DNA of 64,000 nt from Paraburkholderia panacisoli (lineage in GTDB: Bacteria; Pseudomonadota; Gammaproteobacteria; Burkholderiales; Burkholderiaceae), in assembly GCF_008369935.1 (NCBI RefSeq), contig NZ_VTUZ01000037.1:37418-101417 (forward strand), read 5' to 3'. Within the stretch, counting starts at the first letter, position 1. Every line of letters starts with the position of its first letter. Positions 1 to 8,868 of this stretch are shown in pieces. The position numbers and the translations under genes are program-made. Below the pieces are notes generated by a model, which did no database searches, was not told the DNA's origin, and worked only from the letters and a program-made list of their open reading frames with translations.

Positions 1-604
1 CGAGCACCGCGTACCCCTTCGAACGTGCTCGAATGCACCATTCGAGATCGACAAAGTCGATGAAAAGTTCATCCTCCATCGGCCCGATGTCGCTCCATGC
101 GGCAAGATTGATACAAGAGCCCGAACTGATCAGAAAGTCCACGTCGATGGGTCGGGTCCCGACAGGCGCCACACGTTGCAGCTTCAGATAGCCGAAGCGG
201 ACGAACGGCGCAACGCCGCCCAGTCGCGCATCCTCGTACGCGGGTCCGACCAGCGCAACGCGAGTTCGGTGCCTTAGTTCCACGTCGAGAGTGCGTGGCA
301 GCGCTTCGATCAACTGTGCCGAAGGCTCGCTGTCCTGGTCGAAAATGAGCGCGCTTACACAGCCTGCATCGATCAGGCGAGTCACCCCCTGGTTGATCGC
401 CGTAGCAATGCCGAGATTAGCTCCGTTCGCGATATAGATAATCCGATCGTCCAGACCGAGCGCCGTCGCGCAATCAACACGCTCCGTGTTGTCGACAACG
501 ACACATCGGGCAAATTCGACGAACCGATTCGCACGCTTTACACAGTCGTCATCGGGTCGATAAAACACGACTACGATGCCGGTTTGGTCGGACCGATTAG
601 CCAC
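1..604 (-). CDS. GT2 family glycosyltransferase (rhamnosyltransferase-like), 3' end outside the window
   Basis: Reading the minus strand from a GTG at 604 gives an uninterrupted frame to the left edge. The translation starts VANRSDQTGIVVVFYRPDDD, continues with VVVDNT and LGIATAINQGV, then LIFDQDSEP and a later EWCIRARSKGY segment. This is the layout of GT2 glycosyltransferases of the rhamnosyltransferase type: an N-terminal nucleotide-binding strand, a D-Q-D metal-binding region and a downstream acidic segment. It follows rfbD by about 190 bases on the same strand, so it probably uses the dTDP-rhamnose made by its neighbours to build surface polysaccharide. An in-frame TGA lies just upstream of the GTG. 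No strong ribosome binding site is visible, so the start is uncertain. Acceptor and linkage are unknown. Confidence 0.75.
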   Translation of the reverse strand, partial: MANRSDQTGIVVVFYRPDDDCVKRANRFVEFARCVVVDNTERVDCATALGLDDRIIYIANGANLGIATAINQGVTRLIDAGCVSALIFDQDSEPSAQLIEALPRTLDVELRHRTRVALVGPAYEDARLGGVAPFVRFGYLKLQRVAPVGTRPIDVDFLISSGSCINLAAWSDIGPMEDELFIDFVDLEWCIRARSKGYAVL

Positions 605-793
605 GTTGATTCAGCAACCTGTGCGCGTGCGCGACGTCGGTGCATGTCCATACCCTCGACGATCGACGCTTTTCTTGGCCGGCAAGATCCCCTGCACCGG
701 CCGCAAATGCGCACGTAAGCATCGTTACGCGTGGGGATGTTCCCGCGTCATCGCAAGCCGAGACGGATCCGCTACGAATGCGGTAAAGCGGCT

Positions 794-1717
794 TCATGTC
801 AACGTAGCATCGGTTTGGCGCGCCCCCGACGCCATGTCGCCCATGCACAGGCGCAAAGCGTCGTCCCATGAGGGCAAGCACAGCCCGAAGCGCTCGGCGA
901 GCTTTTCTTGCGACATCCGCGAGTTCCCCGGACGCTTCGCGGGCACCGGATATTCGCTCGCGGAGATCGGCAGAACCTTTGGCGCCAATTCACCCATCGC
1001 AATATCAAAAATCGCTTGAGCGAATCCGTGCCATGAGGTCGCGCCCGCGGCGGTCAGATGATAAATTCCCGACCGCTCCCGCCACCATTTCGCATCTTCG
1101 GACGCCAAGCCCTGCGCAAGCACGTGCGCGGTCGCCGTCGCAATCGTATTCGACCAGGTCGGCGCACCGATCTGGTCCGCAACCACGCGCAATTCCGGAC
1201 GTTCGGCTCCAAGCCTCAGCATCGTCAGCAGAAAGTTCTTCCCGCGGCGCCCGTATACCCAACTGGTTCGAAAAACCAAATACGCACATCCGCTTTCCGC
1301 GATCGCCCGTTCGCCGGCGAGCTTGCTGGCGCCATAAACGTTTTGCGGGTTCGTGCGGTCGTCCTCGGCATAGGGCGTGCTTTTGGTGCCGTCGAAGACA
1401 TAGTCCGTTGAATAGTGAACAAGCACGGCACCGCTATCGGCGGCCTCCTGGGCCAGTGTCCTCGGCACATCCGCGTTGAGTCGCATTGCCGCATCGATAT
1501 CGCTCTCGGCAGCGTCGACTGCGGTGTACGCAGCCGGATTGACGATGATCGCAGGCTTGATCTCCCGCACGACCGCACGCACGCGATCGAGATCGGAAAG
1601 ATCCAGTGCTTTACGATCAAGCGCAACAACCCGCCCCAAACCTTGCAGCGTGCGCATCAATTCGAAGCCGACTTGGCCGTTGACACCGGTCACGAGTATC
1701 GCGCGTTCCTGGTTCAT
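794..1717 (-). CDS. rfbD: dTDP-4-dehydrorhamnose reductase
   Basis: Last enzyme of dTDP-L-rhamnose synthesis: it reduces dTDP-4-dehydro-L-rhamnose with NAD(P)H in the cytoplasm. The protein opens with the Rossmann motif TGVNGQVG and has the SDR pair YGASKLAGE. It is about 307 residues, normal for RmlD. I chose the ATG at 1717 because the protein then begins MNQERAILVTG. An in-frame ATG at 1744 would add nine residues overlapping the end of rfbC. It is the last rfb gene of the minus-strand operon rfbB-rfbA-rfbC-rfbD and starts 7 bases after rfbC ends. Confidence 0.93.
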   Translation of the reverse strand: MNQERAILVTGVNGQVGFELMRTLQGLGRVVALDRKALDLSDLDRVRAVVREIKPAIIVNPAAYTAVDAAESDIDAAMRLNADVPRTLAQEAADSGAVLVHYSTDYVFDGTKSTPYAEDDRTNPQNVYGASKLAGERAIAESGCAYLVFRTSWVYGRRGKNFLLTMLRLGAERPELRVVADQIGAPTWSNTIATATAHVLAQGLASEDAKWWRERSGIYHLTAAGATSWHGFAQAIFDIAMGELAPKVLPISASEYPVPAKRPGNSRMSQEKLAERFGLCLPSWDDALRLCMGDMASGARQTDATLT

Positions 1718-1724
1718 TGTGACC

Positions 1725-2276
1725 TCACGCAAAAACTTCGGCATCGCTCAAACGCTTGCCCGCGGCATCTTTCGCCGCGAGGAGCGGCTCGAAGTCGATG
1801 GGCCATTCGATACCGATTTCAGCATCGTTCCACACGATGCTGCGCTCATGCTCCTGATACCAGTAGTCTGTGGTCTTGTAGAGAAACTGCGCCGTATCCG
1901 ACAACACGACAAACCCATGCGCAAAACCCGGCGGCACCCAAAGCTGCCGATGATTCTCTTCCGACAGATTCACCCCAACCCACCTGCCAAAATTCCGCGA
2001 ACTCTTGCGGATATCGACGGCGACATCGAACACCTCGCCTTCCACGACGCGCACGAGCTTGCCCTGCGCATGCTGAATCTGATAATGCAGCCCGCGCAAC
2101 ACGCCTTTCGCCGAACGCGAGTGGTTGTCCTGCACGAACTCGACGCCAACTTCCACCTGCTCCTCGAACTCGCGAGCGCTGAAGCTTTCGTAGAAGAATC
2201 CGCGCGCATCGCCGAACACCTTTGGCTCGATGATCTTGACTTCGGGCAGCGCCGTAGCGGTTAGTTGGATGGCCAT
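1725..2276 (-). CDS. rfbC: dTDP-4-dehydrorhamnose 3,5-epimerase
   Basis: Cupin-fold epimerase that acts on carbons 3 and 5 of dTDP-4-dehydro-6-deoxyglucose. The 183-residue length is typical. Visible RmlC signatures are FGDARGFFYESF near residue 22, VQDNHSRSAKGVLRGLHYQ in the middle (with the catalytic His region), and VPPGFAHGFVVLSD. Its start overlaps the end of rfbA by 16 bases, which suggests translational coupling. It acts between RfbB and RfbD. Confidence 0.95.
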   Translation of the reverse strand: MAIQLTATALPEVKIIEPKVFGDARGFFYESFSAREFEEQVEVGVEFVQDNHSRSAKGVLRGLHYQIQHAQGKLVRVVEGEVFDVAVDIRKSSRNFGRWVGVNLSEENHRQLWVPPGFAHGFVVLSDTAQFLYKTTDYWYQEHERSIVWNDAEIGIEWPIDFEPLLAAKDAAGKRLSDAEVFA

Positions 2277-3154
2277 GCGACTTGGTCCTTCGGAAGATTG
2301 AGCAGATATTGACCGTAGGCGTTCTTGGCGAGCGGCTTCGCGAGCGCGAGCAACTGCTCGTCGTCAATCCACTCACGGCGATAGGCGATCTCTTCAGGAC
2401 ACGCTACCACGAGTCCCTGGCGCTTTTGCAGCGTCGCAATGAACGTGGCCGCTTCGATCAGCGAATCATGCGTGCCGGTATCGAGCCACGCATAGCCCCG
2501 GCCCATGATCTCGACATCGAGCTTTTGATGCTCGAGATACCGAGAGTTCACATCAGTGATCTCAAGCTCGCCCCGCAGCGACGGCTTGATGTCGGCGGCG
2601 ATGTCGCATACCTCGTTGTCGTAGAAGTAGAGTCCCGTCACCGCATAATGCGAACGCGGATTGGTCGGCTTCTCCTCGATCGATAGCGCACGAAACTTCT
2701 CATCGAATTCCACGACGCCATACCGCTCCGGATCGTGCACGTGGTACGCGAACACCGTCGCGCGATCGGTGCGCGAATCGGCGCTCTCAAGCTGCTTCGC
2801 GAGATCGTGGCCGTAGAAGATGTTGTCGCCGAGAATCAGCGCCGACGGATCGTTGCCCACGAAATCGCGGCCGATGATGAACGCCTGCGCGAGTCCGTCC
2901 GGCGACGGCTGCACCGCGTACTGGATGTTCATCCCCCACTGGCTGCCGTCGCCGAGCATGGCTTCGAAGCGCGGCGTGTCTTGCGGCGTGGAGATGATCA
3001 GCACGTCGCGAATGCCCGCAACCATCAGCGTGGACAGCGGGTAGTAGATCATCGGTTTGTCGTAGACCGGTAGAAGCTGCTTGGATACGACATGCGTGAT
3101 CGGATACAGGCGCGTGCCCGATCCACCCGCGAGAATTATGCCTTTGCGCGCCAT
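2261..3154 (-). CDS. rfbA: Glucose-1-phosphate thymidylyltransferase
   Basis: Makes dTDP-glucose from dTTP and glucose 1-phosphate, the first and feedback-controlled step of the rhamnose pathway. The frame is open further upstream, but the protein clearly begins MARKGIILAGGSGTRLYPIT at 3154, carrying the nucleotide-binding GGSGTRL motif and then KQLLPVYDKPMIYYPLS. About 297 residues, normal for RmlA. It lies 10 bases after rfbB and overlaps rfbC. The upstream extension is low-complexity arginine-rich out-of-context sequence and is rejected. Confidence 0.95.
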   Translation of the reverse strand: MARKGIILAGGSGTRLYPITHVVSKQLLPVYDKPMIYYPLSTLMVAGIRDVLIISTPQDTPRFEAMLGDGSQWGMNIQYAVQPSPDGLAQAFIIGRDFVGNDPSALILGDNIFYGHDLAKQLESADSRTDRATVFAYHVHDPERYGVVEFDEKFRALSIEEKPTNPRSHYAVTGLYFYDNEVCDIAADIKPSLRGELEITDVNSRYLEHQKLDVEIMGRGYAWLDTGTHDSLIEAATFIATLQKRQGLVVACPEEIAYRREWIDDEQLLALAKPLAKNAYGQYLLNLPKDQVAWPSN

Positions 3155-3164
3155 TACCGTGCCT

Positions 3165-4226
3165 TTACGCGCGCTGCGCGTAGTTGGTCTCAACCCACTT
3201 CCGATAGTCGCCCGAGGCGACTTCGTCGGACCATGCCTGATTGTCCAGATACCATTGGACCGTCTTCGCGAGACCCGTCTCGAACGTCTCCGCCGGTGTC
3301 CAGCCGAGTTCGCGTTCGAGCTTGCGCGCGTCGATCGCATAACGGCGGTCGTGGCCGGGACGATCCCTCACATACGTGATCTGGTCGCGATGGGACGCAC
3401 CCGCCTTCGGACGCAGTTGGTCGAGCAGGTCGCACAGCGTGTACACGACTTCGAGGTTCTTCTTCTCGTTCCAGCCGCCGACGTTGTATGTCTCGCCGGG
3501 TGTGCCGCGCGCGAGCACTTCGCGAATTGCGCTGCAGTGGTCGCCCACGTACAGCCAGTCGCGCACGTTCTGGCCGTCGCCGTACACCGGCAGCGGCTTG
3601 CCGGCGAGCGCGTTGGCGATCATCAGCGGAATCAGCTTTTCGGGGAACTGGTACGGGCCGTAGTTGTTCGAGCAGTTGGTTGTCAGGACCGGCAGGCCAT
3701 ACGTGTGATGGTAGGCGCGCACCAGATGATCGGAGCCCGCCTTGGTCGCCGAGTAAGGACTGTTCGGCGCGTAAGGCGTGGTTTCGGAGAACTGCGGATC
3801 GGTGGCGGACAGCGAGCCGAACACTTCGTCGGTCGACACGTGCAGGAAACGGAACGCGGCACGTTCGACGTCGCCGAGCGTGTTCCAGTAACTGCGGGTG
3901 GCTTCCAGCAACGTGAAGGTGCCGACCACGTTGGTTTGCACGAAATCGGCCGGGCCGTGGATCGAGCGGTCGACGTGGCTCTCGGCGGCAAAGTGCAGAA
4001 CGGCACGCGGCTTGTGCTCGGCGAACAGCGCGTCGAGCGCGGCGCGATCGCAGATATCCGCGCGCACGAATACGTGTTTGGGATTGCCCTGTTGCGACTT
4101 CAGCGTGCCAAGATTGCCTGCGTAGGTCAGCTTGTCTACATTGAGCACCGCTTCATCGGAGGCATTGAGCCAGTCGAGCACGAAGTTGGCGCCGATAAAA
4201 CCGGCGCCGCCCGTTACCAGAATCAT
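3165..4226 (-). CDS. rfbB: dTDP-glucose 4,6-dehydratase
   Basis: Extended SDR enzyme that converts dTDP-glucose to the 4-keto-6-deoxy sugar. The 353-residue protein begins with the NAD-binding motif TGGAGFIGANFV, has HVSTDEVFGS with the family's active-site Thr-Asp-Glu, and YSATKAGSD with the catalytic Tyr and Lys. It is the first gene of the rfb operon, behind a roughly 300-base upstream region with a candidate promoter. Confidence 0.95.
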   Translation of the reverse strand: MILVTGGAGFIGANFVLDWLNASDEAVLNVDKLTYAGNLGTLKSQQGNPKHVFVRADICDRAALDALFAEHKPRAVLHFAAESHVDRSIHGPADFVQTNVVGTFTLLEATRSYWNTLGDVERAAFRFLHVSTDEVFGSLSATDPQFSETTPYAPNSPYSATKAGSDHLVRAYHHTYGLPVLTTNCSNNYGPYQFPEKLIPLMIANALAGKPLPVYGDGQNVRDWLYVGDHCSAIREVLARGTPGETYNVGGWNEKKNLEVVYTLCDLLDQLRPKAGASHRDQITYVRDRPGHDRRYAIDARKLERELGWTPAETFETGLAKTVQWYLDNQAWSDEVASGDYRKWVETNYAQRA

Positions 4227-4369
4227 GAAATTCCCTTCTAGATGTTAGTGGCAGCCGGAACCGGTTCGCCGAATTGCTCACCCCGCGGTCGTTCCCCGAT
4301 TCTGCCGCAGTCCGTCGCCTTCGCTTGTGGTACAAGCAAACGCTCGGACGCTGATCTTATGACGCCCCG

Positions 4370-4400
4370 ATTATAAAGCGACCCAGAGCAAAAACTAGAA
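4370..4400 (-). promoter_or_regulatory. Candidate sigma-70 promoter for rfbBACD
   Basis: On the minus strand a perfect TATAAT lies at 4375-4370. The best -35 candidate is weak (TTCTAG-like, around 4395-4400). The site would give a leader of about 140 bases before rfbB. The -10 is seen directly; promoter activity is inferred. Confidence 0.4.
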
Positions 4401-4482
4401 CCCTAACAACTTGAAACAGCTTGACAAGTTTGGTTTCTGATGATCACCACAGGCCAGCAATTATGCAAGCGGTGCGTGGCGC

Positions 4483-4523
4483 AAAAAAAAAGCGAGCGAC
4501 GGATAATCGCACATGCCGCGCGC
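4483..4523 (-). terminator. Probable rho-independent terminator after the rmd-like gene
   Basis: Read on the minus strand, the stop codon of the reductase at 4525 is followed at once by a GC-rich imperfect 9-base-pair stem (arms 4515-4523 and 4492-4500, one mismatch) and a run of nine T residues (4491-4483). This separates the reductase gene from the rfb operon downstream. Confidence 0.6.
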
Positions 4524-4524
4524 C

Positions 4525-5436
4525 TCAGGCTGTGAGCATCCAGCGCAGCGTATCAATGAAAGGAATCGACTCAACGCCCGGCACCAGCGAGCGCAGCTTG
4601 GCCGGCGAGCCGGCCAGCATTTTCACGTCGGTTTGGCGGACGAACGCGGGATTGACCCGGATTTCGAGTTCGTGCCCGGTCAGATCGCTGGCCGCCGACA
4701 GAATGTTACGCAACGTGTACGGCGTTCCCGTGCAGACGTTGACGATCTCACCCGCGACATCGGAGTCGAGCAGCGCGTCGTAAGCGTTCGCGACATAGCG
4801 CACGTCGGAGAAGTCGCGCGCTACGTCGATGTTGCCGAGTTCGATCGACGGTTCACGCCGCGCGAAATGCTCGACGATCTTCGGCACGAGGAAGTTCGAC
4901 GCCTGGCCGCGGCCGGTGTAGTTGAACGGCCGCACGATCAGGATCGGCAACTGGTCGAACCAGGCGCGCACGAGCGCTTCCATTGCTGCCTTGCTGGACG
5001 CGTAGTGATTGACCGGCGTGAGCGGAAAGCTCTCGTCGATCGCGTCGCTCGTCACGTTGCCGTAGACGTTCGCGCTGCTCGCGATCAACAGCTTGCGCGG
5101 CGTATGGGCAACGGCCGCGCAGGCCTCCAGCAGATTCAGCGTGCCGATCACGTTGACGCGATAGAAGTCGAGCGGATCGTTATGGCCCACGAAGCTGATC
5201 GCGGCGAGGTGCACAATGTAGTCGGGCCGCGTGAGTTCGAGTGCGCGCCGGCACGCGGCCGGCGACGTAATGTCGAGCCTGATGCGCGTCGGCGTTTCAA
5301 CGTCGTTGCGGCCAGCAGTCGTTTCGATCACGGTATGGCCGCGACCGAGCAGCTTTTCGACCAGATAGCGGCCAGTAAAACCGTTCGCACCAGTGACGAG
5401 CGTGCGGAAAGGTTGCTTTGCCTGAAAAGACGACAT
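4525..5436 (-). CDS. rmd: NAD-dependent epimerase/dehydratase, GDP-6-deoxy-4-keto-mannose reductase (Rmd)-like
   Basis: Extended SDR protein of about 303 residues, with TGANGFTGRYLVEKLL at the N-terminus, HLAAISFVGHNDPL, SSANVYGN, and the catalytic YASSKAAME. The segment VRPFNYTGRGQ followed by VPKIVEHF resembles Rmd, which reduces GDP-4-keto-6-deoxymannose to GDP-D-rhamnose. That substrate would come from Gmd, encoded at 27.6-28.8 kb. The ATG at 5436 is chosen for its GGAG 8 bases upstream; an in-frame ATG at 5475 is the alternative. It has its own terminator and so is a separate unit from rfb. A different sugar-nucleotide reductase activity cannot be excluded from sequence alone. Confidence 0.7.
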   Translation of the reverse strand: MSSFQAKQPFRTLVTGANGFTGRYLVEKLLGRGHTVIETTAGRNDVETPTRIRLDITSPAACRRALELTRPDYIVHLAAISFVGHNDPLDFYRVNVIGTLNLLEACAAVAHTPRKLLIASSANVYGNVTSDAIDESFPLTPVNHYASSKAAMEALVRAWFDQLPILIVRPFNYTGRGQASNFLVPKIVEHFARREPSIELGNIDVARDFSDVRYVANAYDALLDSDVAGEIVNVCTGTPYTLRNILSAASDLTGHELEIRVNPAFVRQTDVKMLAGSPAKLRSLVPGVESIPFIDTLRWMLTA

Positions 5437-5639
5437 GCGTACTCCGTTCTCGAGGGCCATTATGTTGTGTTGCAATATCGCGCGACGCCCAACTGTTGCG
5501 GTTCGCTCGCAGCGCCCGACGGCGCACCGCGCGATGTCACATCTTCAAACCAGCTATTATGTCACGGTAGCATGCTGCACCGCTCCAACGCGGCACGCCT
5601 CGTGCGTCACCGCGAGTATCGAACCGCACCGACCCCTTG

Positions 5640-6512
5640 ATGACACCCTCGACTCCTTCCAGCGACTCCTCCGCCTTGGCCCCGCTTGCGTTCGGCGATC
5701 TGCAAGGCTGCCGCAAACCGTTCCAGCAACTTCTCGCCAAGGCCGCGCCGCCGGCCGGCACGCCGCTGTGGTTCGCGGGCGATCTGATCAACCGGGGCAC
5801 CGAATCGCTCGACACGTTGCGCGACGTGATCGCGTTCGGCGAGCGTGCGGTGCCGGTGCTGGGCAATCATGACCTGCATCTGCTGTCGGTGTCGGCGGGA
5901 ATTCGCAAATCGAAGAAAGGCGACACGATCGAGGACATCCTCGCCGCGCCCGACGCCGCCGACCTGCTCGAATGGATCCGCCACCGTCCGCTCGCGCACT
6001 TCGACAACGGCATGCTGATGGTGCACGCGGGGGTGCTGCCGCAATGGGACGTGAATCTGACGCTGGAACTCGCCGACGAATTGCAGCGCGCCCTGCGCGC
6101 GCCGAACTGGAAGGAGACGCTCGCCGGGTTGTACGGCAATGAGCCCAATCGATGGAAGCCGAATCTGAAAGGCATCGACCGCCTGCGTCTGACGTGCAGC
6201 GCGTTGACGCGCATCCGTTTCTGCAATGCCGACGGCGCGATGGATTTCAGCAGCAGCGGCACGCTGAACTCCGCGCCGCCGGGCTGCATACCGTGGTTCG
6301 ACGTGCCGTCGCGCAAGACCGCGGACGTGACCGTGGTGTTCGGCCATTGGGCCGCACTCGGTTTGATGATGCGCGACAACCTGATCGGACTCGACTCGGG
6401 CTGCGTGTGGGGTGAGCAACTATCGGCCGTGCGGCTCGCGCAAAATCCCGCGGAACGCACGCTGACGCAGGTCGATTGCGAGTCCTGCCGCGTTTCGGGT
6501 GGCGGCAACTAA
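5640..6512 (+). CDS. apaH: Symmetrical bis(5'-nucleosyl)-tetraphosphatase
   Basis: Calcineurin-type metallophosphatase that splits Ap4A into two ADP. Metal-ligand motifs are in order: GDLQGC near residue 20 (the family's GDxxGC), GDLINRG, GNHD, and the later MVHAG and FGHWAAL. About 290 residues, near the family norm. The frame also allows a TTG at 5637, but the ATG three bases later is preferred. It stands alone on the plus strand, divergent from the rmd-like gene and convergent with plsC. Confidence 0.92.
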   Translation: MTPSTPSSDSSALAPLAFGDLQGCRKPFQQLLAKAAPPAGTPLWFAGDLINRGTESLDTLRDVIAFGERAVPVLGNHDLHLLSVSAGIRKSKKGDTIEDILAAPDAADLLEWIRHRPLAHFDNGMLMVHAGVLPQWDVNLTLELADELQRALRAPNWKETLAGLYGNEPNRWKPNLKGIDRLRLTCSALTRIRFCNADGAMDFSSSGTLNSAPPGCIPWFDVPSRKTADVTVVFGHWAALGLMMRDNLIGLDSGCVWGEQLSAVRLAQNPAERTLTQVDCESCRVSGGGN

Positions 6513-6542
6513 AGAAGATTCAGCAAGCGTGCCGCGTGAGCA

Positions 6543-7376
6543 TCAGGCCGATCGGCCAGAGTGGTCGACCGGCTCGATCAGCGTTGCGCTCGCGGCGAGC
6601 GTGGCGGCCTCTTCGGCCACCAGCGCACCCGCTTTCGCGGTGCCGGCCTGCATCTGCCGCAACGCAGCGGCAATCACCTCTTGTGCTTGTGCGGCCAGCC
6701 CGCGCCGGTCCGCGCCCGGCGCGAGCGGTTCACCCACATACACGTGCGCGGTCAGCGGACCGCCGCGCAGCAGCAGATTCAGCGATTCGGCGAGCGACAG
6801 ATCGTCGATATACGCGGGCGCCGTGGATTGCCCGCCCTGCGCGTCTTCATACATGATGCACAGCGGCTGCACGTGCGCCGCCGCCGATACAGCCGCCTGG
6901 AACATGTTCGCGTGAAACGGCAGCAACGCGAGTCCATTGGAGGTGGTGCCTTCGGGAAACACGCACATCAGCTCGCCCGCGCCCAGACGATCGGACAGCT
7001 CGTGCATGATCCGCTTCGCGTCGCTGCGCTTTTCGCGCTGGATGAACACCGTGTCCAGTTGCCGCGCAAGCCAGCCGACCAGCGGCCACTGCCGGATCTC
7101 GGCCTTCGAGACGAACGGCGTGGGCCGCCACGCATTGATCACGTAGATGTCGATCCACGAGATGTGGTTGGCGACCACCAGCGCGCCGCGGTCTAGCCGC
7201 GCACTGTCGTTATGCACGACGAGGCGCATCCCGCACAGGCGCAGCATTTTCAGCGACCACGCGCGATTGAGTGCGTGGCGCCGTTCGGCGCTGGCGCCGG
7301 GAAAGCGCGTCGCCACGATCCACATGCCGTGCAGCAGATGCGCGATCAGACGGGCCTTGCGTAACGCGAGCTTCAT
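6543..7376 (-). CDS. plsC: 1-acyl-sn-glycerol-3-phosphate acyltransferase
   Basis: Membrane-associated acyltransferase that makes phosphatidic acid from lysophosphatidic acid. The HX4D catalytic motif is H71-I-S-W-I-D76. A second acyltransferase block, FPEGTTSNG, starts at residue 140 and binds the acceptor phosphate. The 277 residues include a short hydrophobic N-terminal stretch. It lies 61 bases after pyrC' on the same strand and is probably the last gene of that transcript. Confidence 0.88.
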   Translation of the reverse strand: MKLALRKARLIAHLLHGMWIVATRFPGASAERRHALNRAWSLKMLRLCGMRLVVHNDSARLDRGALVVANHISWIDIYVINAWRPTPFVSKAEIRQWPLVGWLARQLDTVFIQREKRSDAKRIMHELSDRLGAGELMCVFPEGTTSNGLALLPFHANMFQAAVSAAAHVQPLCIMYEDAQGGQSTAPAYIDDLSLAESLNLLLRGGPLTAHVYVGEPLAPGADRRGLAAQAQEVIAAALRQMQAGTAKAGALVAEEAATLAASATLIEPVDHSGRSA

Positions 7377-7437
7377 AGTCGGAGCTTTCCGTTTTAACCT
7401 GGCAATCAGCGCTGCAATGCGCGCGCAAGGAACGAGA

Positions 7438-8721
7438 TTACGCGCGCTGCTCGAACGCGACAGAACCGGACACGATGGTCGCCCGCACGCGCGCCGGCAG
7501 TTCGTACCCGAGGAACGGCGTGTTGTGGCCCTGGCTCTTCAATGCGCGCGGCTCGACGCGCCAATGCGCGTGACGGTCGAACACGCAGAGATCGGCCACC
7601 GCGCCCACCGCGAGGCGGCCAGCCGCGTTCAGACCGAGTACGTCGGCCGGCGCCGCCGTGATGCGGTTCAGCGCCTGCGCGAGCGGTACGCCGGCTTCGT
7701 CGGCCCATTTCACCGTCAGCGACAGGAACAGCTCCAGCCCGGTTGCGCCCGGCGTGGCTTCGCCGAACGGCAACAGCTTTTCGTCGTCGTCGACCGGCGT
7801 GTGGTCGGAGCAGATCGCGTCGATCGTGCCGTCGACCAGACCCGCGCGGATCGCTTCGCGATCGCGCTGCTGACGCAGCGGCGGATCGAGCCGGAACTGC
7901 GCGTCGAAGTAGCCGATGTCGAGGTCGATCAGATGCACGTGATTCACGGTGACGTCGCACGACACCGGCAGTCCCTCGGCCTTGGCCGCGCGCATCAGCG
8001 CGATGCCCGCCGCCGAAGACACATGCGACAGATGCACGCGCGCCCCGGTCACGCGCACCAGTTCGAAGATGGTGTGCAGCGCGATCGTTTCAGCCGATAC
8101 CGGCACGCCCGACAACCCGAGCCGCGACGCCAGCGCGCCGCTCGCGGCCACGCCGCCCTTGCCGAGATAGGCGTCGACCGGACGCAGCCACACGGTGTAG
8201 CCGTAGGTCTTCGCGTATTGCAGCGCGCGCATCAGCACCTGGGTGTCGACCACCGGCACGTCGGCCTGCGAGAAACCGATGCAGCCCGCTTCGGTCAACT
8301 CGACCATCTCGGTGATGACCTGTCCCTTGAGGCCGACCGTCAACGCGCCGAGCGGATACACGTGCGCCTGGTTCAGGTTGCGGGCGCGGAACTTGAGCAT
8401 CTCGACGAGGCCCGGTTCATCGAGCGTCGGGTCGGTGTCCGGCGGACACACGAGGCTCGTCACGCCGCCTGCGAGCGCCGCGGCCATTTCCGATTCGAGC
8501 GTCGCCTTGTGCTCGTAGCCCGGCTCGCGCAAACGCGCGGACAGGTCGACGAGACCCGGCGCGATATGCAAGCCCTTGGCGTCGATCGTCTTCGCCGCGT
8601 GAAAGTCGGCCGGCGCGTTGCCGATTGCGACGATCTTGCCCGCCGCGATAAAAATTTCCTGCTGTTGTTCGGTGCCCGCTGCCGGATCGATCAGCGTGCC
8701 GCCTTGAATATGAATCTGCAT
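7438..8721 (-). CDS. pyrX: Dihydroorotase-like protein, probably catalytically inactive (PyrC'/PyrX type)
   Basis: Amidohydrolase-fold protein of 427 residues, next to pyrB. Active dihydroorotases carry a metal-binding HxH in the context DxHxHLREPG. Here the matching stretch, residues 59-68, reads DLSARLREPG, with Ser61 and Arg63 replacing the two histidines. Other family blocks are retained, such as SHVSSAAG and SDHTPVD. In pseudomonads an inactive dihydroorotase beside pyrB is known to be needed as a structural partner of aspartate carbamoyltransferase. The gene position and lost ligands suggest the same role here, with the active dihydroorotase encoded elsewhere. The non-catalytic assignment is inference from residues. 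Confidence 0.85.
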   Translation of the reverse strand: MQIHIQGGTLIDPAAGTEQQQEIFIAAGKIVAIGNAPADFHAAKTIDAKGLHIAPGLVDLSARLREPGYEHKATLESEMAAALAGGVTSLVCPPDTDPTLDEPGLVEMLKFRARNLNQAHVYPLGALTVGLKGQVITEMVELTEAGCIGFSQADVPVVDTQVLMRALQYAKTYGYTVWLRPVDAYLGKGGVAASGALASRLGLSGVPVSAETIALHTIFELVRVTGARVHLSHVSSAAGIALMRAAKAEGLPVSCDVTVNHVHLIDLDIGYFDAQFRLDPPLRQQRDREAIRAGLVDGTIDAICSDHTPVDDDEKLLPFGEATPGATGLELFLSLTVKWADEAGVPLAQALNRITAAPADVLGLNAAGRLAVGAVADLCVFDRHAHWRVEPRALKSQGHNTPFLGYELPARVRATIVSGSVAFEQRA

Positions 8722-8868
8722 GCGCTGCCTTTAAGTTCAACCTGGGTTCAGCTTGATGTTTAGCTCAGTCTCGCGCTACTCGAAGCGCGTTGGCGCTGTG
8801 CTGGAATGTTTGAAGCAGTGGCTCGACGGCGCCACGCCCATTGCGGCGCGGCACCCTGACCGCCGGGC

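Noticed and set aside
576..1019. Plus-strand 147-residue frame
   Set aside because: It overlaps the glycosyltransferase start and rfbD on the other strand and is Arg/Ser-rich without motifs.
4513..5640. Plus-strand 375-residue frame
   Set aside because: Antisense of the rmd-like gene.
7147..8763. 538-codon plus-strand open frame opposite pyrX
   Set aside because: Shadow of the GC-rich coding strand; Arg/His-rich with no motif.
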